Shown here piece after piece: positions 60,487 to 64,000 of a DNA stretch of 64,000 nt (position 1 is its first letter; every line of letters starts with the position of its first letter). The stretch is from Chaetorhynchus papuensis. Lineage: Eukaryota; Chordata; Aves; Passeriformes; Rhipiduridae. The notes below the pieces were generated by a model, which saw only the letters and a program-made list of their open reading frames with translations, was not told the origin of the DNA and did no database searches. The stretch covers positions 597,730-661,729 of the forward strand of contig VWYX01000364.1 in assembly GCA_013396525.1 (NCBI GenBank). Direction: 5' to 3'. The position numbers and the translations under genes are program-made.

Positions 60487-61018
60487 AAATCAGAGAATCA
60501 TAGAATGGTTTGAGTTGGAAGGGACCTTAAAGATCATCAAGTTCCAACCCCCCTGCCATAGGCGGGGATACCTGCCACTAGAGCAGGTTACTCAGGGCCC
60601 CATCCAACCTGGCCTTGAACATTTCCAGGGATTGAACATCCATAACTTCTCTGGGCAACCTGTGCTTGTGTCTCACCACCTTCTGAATAAAGAATTTCCT
60701 CTTAATATCTAATCTAATCCTGCCCTCTTCACGTTTTAAACCATTACCCCTTATCCTGTTACTGCCTGCCCATATAAAATGTCCCTCTCCCTTCTTTTTA
60801 TAAGACTCCTTAAGGTATTAGAAGGCCTCAACGAGATCTCCCTGAAGCCTTCTCTTCTCCAGGCTGACCAACTCCAGCTCTCTGAGCCTGCCGTCGTAGG
60901 AGAGGTGTCCCAGCCCCCTGAGCATCTTCATGGGTTTCTCTGCACCTGCTCTAACAGGTCCTCATGTTTCTTGTGCTGAGGACAGCAGAGCTCCAGGTGC
61001 AGTCTCACGAGGGCAAAT
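60487..61018 (-). mobile_element. CR1 LINE 3' fragment, minus strand
   Basis: It begins with AGAATCATAGAATGGTTTGA and TTGGAAGGGACCTTAAAGAT, the reversed CR1 tail. It continues through CAGGGCCCCATCCAACCTGG and GGCTGACCAACTCCAGCTCT, and fades near TCTCACGAGGGC at about 61012. Length is about 530 bp. Open frames of about 65 codons on the plus strand inside it are antisense shadows. Confidence 0.94.
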
Positions 61019-64000
61019 GACAGGTGGGATCTGTGTCCCTGGAAAGCTGATGCATTTCTTGCTCCTGTGTTCATGTAAGGTTCTAAAGTCCATGCTCTAG
61101 AGGTGATAAAAATCTTCCTGATAAAGTGAAAAAGAGGAATAGCACTGAATAGAAACAGAAGTAAAATTCAAAGATTTCAAGGGGAGGATGGAGTGTGAAA
61201 GGGTGGAAGAGTAGACGTCTGGGAGAGAGGTACTGGTAACACCTCTTACCTGAGGTGGGGTCTGGACCCATTGTGCACATCAGCTTTGACATCTGCATAA
61301 GGCAGTGTGAGGAGAGCTCTCAGCTGTCTGAAGTAGAAGACTGTGGGACTAAGGGAATGTGAATCATCTGTATTTCTGAATACCTCGTAACACTGGCAAG
61401 AACATTATTTTGTATCGGCCAGGCATTGGAAGGCTTTTTAAAAGGGAGGTGTGAATGGTGCAAAAAGTTAGCATAATAGGTTTAGTACATAAAAATCATG
61501 TAATCTTCTAGTCAGCACTGTTAGAAAAAGATTGTTTTGAGTATTTTCAACATTGACAGAAAGAAGTTTTTCAGCCAGGCAGGGAAACCTTAAGACTTGT
61601 CAAGAAATACAGGCATACTTTTCCTGAGGTATGTTCAAGTTAGATACTTGATAGAGAATTTCTGTAAGAAAACATGGCCCAAAATTTTCATAACAGCATC
61701 ATTTTAGACCACTAACAATTCAAGGGTATCTAATTTAATACAAATTAATCATTGTCTAGGGTTTGATGTTCACTACTGAGTTTGTGCCAATTCTTACTTG
61801 ACCTGTTAGCACATGAATTAAATTTGCTTTTTTCTTATCTCAGAGATGTGATTTTTGTTTTGTTAAAAGAATTAAGAGGCAATTTTGCATACATGCAAAA
61901 TACTATGTATGAAGCAGAAAGTTCTTGCAGAATAAATGGAACTGGAAGGGAGAGAGAGGGAGAGGCAGGGTTTGGAGTTGTTTTGATTCTCATGAAATTC
62001 AAGTTAACAAAAAATGCCGGATGACTTCAGCATAACAAAAATGTGCCCTTTCTAAAAGGATACAGACATGTAATTCTGAATATTGAAGCTTTATTTTATT
62101 CCTTGAAAATGAGATTGGCAGAAAAATCTAGAACACATTTTCATTTCAAACAACAACACTTTTATTCCCCCTTTTAAATCAATTTTCTGTTATTAAGATG
62201 AGCTACTATTGACAACTTGGGAAACTGGTGTGGGTACCTGGTATAAGTAGCTTTAAACATACTTTTTAAACTGCTACGTTTAAAGATCTTAGCTATCAAG
62301 CTTACAAGGTAAGCACTTGGAATGCTTAATGAGTGAGCAGGAGTCAGTCATTGTGGGTAGTCAAGAGATCCATCACACTCCCTAGAGGCAGTTTCTGACT
62401 CTAAACAGCAAGTCTTGTGGTCTAAATCCTCTATAGGACGTAGGAATTCAGCAGTATGAATTTAATACACTATATCTGCTGTTTTTTAAGAGAGAGAGAG
62501 AGAGATGAAATAAAAGAATGTAAAGGTTTCCAGGCTGTCCATCAGCTCCGTGGTTCTTTTAGGGTCAATGCTTTTTGTTTTAAGGAGGAAGTTGACCTAT
62601 TCTTAACATTTAGTAAGTGCCAGATACTCTCATTATTTCTGCCAAGTAAGCTGATGGAGTATATGAACTCTTATAGTGGTTTTCCAGCCAGGAGTAGATT
62701 AGTAGCACTTAGATTTTTTGTAGGAATTAACCTTTCTTGATTTTGGTTCTGCACACTACAGGGAAAATATAAAAAGGCAAAGCAGAGGGAACAGGGTGAG
62801 GAGAACCAAACCCTACCCTCTGTGGGAGTTTTGAACAAAAATACTCTTCTGCTGGTTATTGTAGTGCATACAGAATGCAGATAATTGTTTTTGAGTTGCA
62901 GCCCTTATCAAAAAAGCATATTTGTAATGTAATTTGTAATAGCATAGACACAAAAAAATCTCCTAAATGGTTTATTAAACACATTCTCCATTAAATATCC
63001 ATATTTTTAAAAATTGTCTTCTACTGACACTTCATTATTAATTTTCATTTCAGATCCATCCTTCATCTCTTCAAGTTCAGAGATAGTTCACCTTCTCTTT
63101 TGAGGCTGTGCTGGTACAAGAGAAAATGGAGTGCAGAGGGAAAGCAAACATTTGGCTCTGCAGACCTTTCTACCGCTTGCGAAACAGTGTAAGAAGGAAA
63201 TGCTGAAACTGACTTTTAAAAGCTTAAACAGTGTGGTGAGTATTCACCTGGACTGGTGTGAATGAATTCCTGAATGAATTCCTGAATGGAGGAGATGACC
63301 TAAGAGGGGATTAATTAACAAAAAATGTTATGAATTTGATATTTATGTCAGTCACTAAAAATCAAAATTCAAAATATTGTTTCTATAGAGTCAGTTTTGC
63401 AGACTTCAACTTTGATCATGCTTTTATAAAAAGAACCAAATAATTGAATAAACCCTAACCTTTGCATTGTTTTCTTGGGATTCAGTAAGAGATTTCTTTC
63501 TTGTTTACTCCGCTCCTCATATTTAGTCATAATTTTAAAAAGATTTTAATTTAATTATGATCTGAGATGTTTTTGTGGCTAAATTAAGTAAATTGAACTG
63601 TGTTCTACTGTAAAAAAAGAAGTTAGATTAATTAATTTTGTTTGAATTTTATTTGGTTTATATTATCAGTGTTGATTCTATGCTGTTAAATTTTTTATAG
63701 TTCAGAATCATGTATTATTAAACCTATTGCAATCACTGTGAAGAATATTGTTACTGAAATGAAGATGCTGACCTTGGTATCATTATTTTCGTGTCTAGAA
63801 GCAGCAGTGCAAGCTTCAGTAATATTTATAAACAGAAATAGGTTGCAAAAAAATGTAAGGCATCATTTAAATGAACAATTCTCTTCTATTCTGTGCCTTG
63901 TAAGTGGAGCTGTGTAGGTTACAGTCAGCAGAGGGTTTAACCTGATTATAACACAGGTTTTCTGGGAATGACTGAGATACAGCATGACTTCGTTTTCAAG
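61019..64000. other. No firm feature
   Basis: AT-rich DNA to the window end. It holds an (AG)8.5 microsatellite at 62489-62505 and a 12-bp tandem doublet (AATGAATTCCTG, 63261-63288). A strong acceptor-like word (TTTGCTTTTTTCTTATCTCAG, ending about 61842) precedes an open frame on plus, but no good donor follows. Confidence 0.4.
62489..62505. repeat. (AG)n microsatellite
   Basis: About eight and a half AG units, uninterrupted. Confidence 0.9.

Noticed and set aside
61782..62024. Plus-strand exon after a strong acceptor near 61842
   Set aside because: No credible donor or poly(A) site follows, and the frame is AG-rich low complexity at its end.
1..64000. CRISPR arrays, operons, tRNA or rRNA genes
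   Set aside because: No regularly spaced repeats, no cloverleaf or rRNA-like sequence, and the repeat content is clearly avian nuclear.

Overview
This is a vertebrate nuclear window, and almost certainly a bird one. It is AT-rich, has no dense coding, and its interspersed repeats are CR1 LINEs with the avian 3' tail (ATTCTATGATTCTGTGAT-like) plus two endogenous-retrovirus LTRs of a type common in birds. The window reads as intron or intergenic DNA with sparse small exons. There are no prokaryotic features, no CRISPR array and no RNA gene that I can support.

Repeats, left to right: CR1 copies at about 1.29-2.23 kb (+), 3.33-3.44 (-), 5.27-5.38 (+), 9.41-9.72 (-, running into the N gap at 9021-9405), 13.08-14.30 (-, an internal ORF2 fragment), 39.82-40.26 (+), 43.67-44.66 (-), 50.19-51.38 (+, internally deleted), 57.48-57.66 (+) and 60.49-61.02 (-). 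All are broken by stops or frameshifts. Solo LTRs lie at 10461-11055 (-) and 27715-28286 (-). The second has a perfect 5-bp target duplication and the first a 4-of-5 match.

Gene content: no complete gene can be read. The best non-repeat signal is a set of candidate coding exons on the minus strand at 51.5, 40.8, 36.7, 31.9 and 20.5 kb. Each has plausible splice sites and one long open frame, and taken in order their phases agree at every junction, ending in a stop at 20420. I do not recognise the protein. Further candidate exons (34.1, 29.8, 19.4, 8.1, 4.2, 0.1 kb on minus; 11.5 kb on plus) have decent splice signals but do not all fit that chain. Some are surely chance pseudo-exons, which are common in vertebrate introns.

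The remaining DNA holds simple repeats, short tandem duplications, several perfect inverted repeats, one G-quadruplex motif, and three stretches that look like conserved non-coding elements by composition. Nothing here can be called a new biological system from sequence alone. The frame-consistent minus-strand exon chain and the mosaic identity between two CR1 copies are the points most worth testing.
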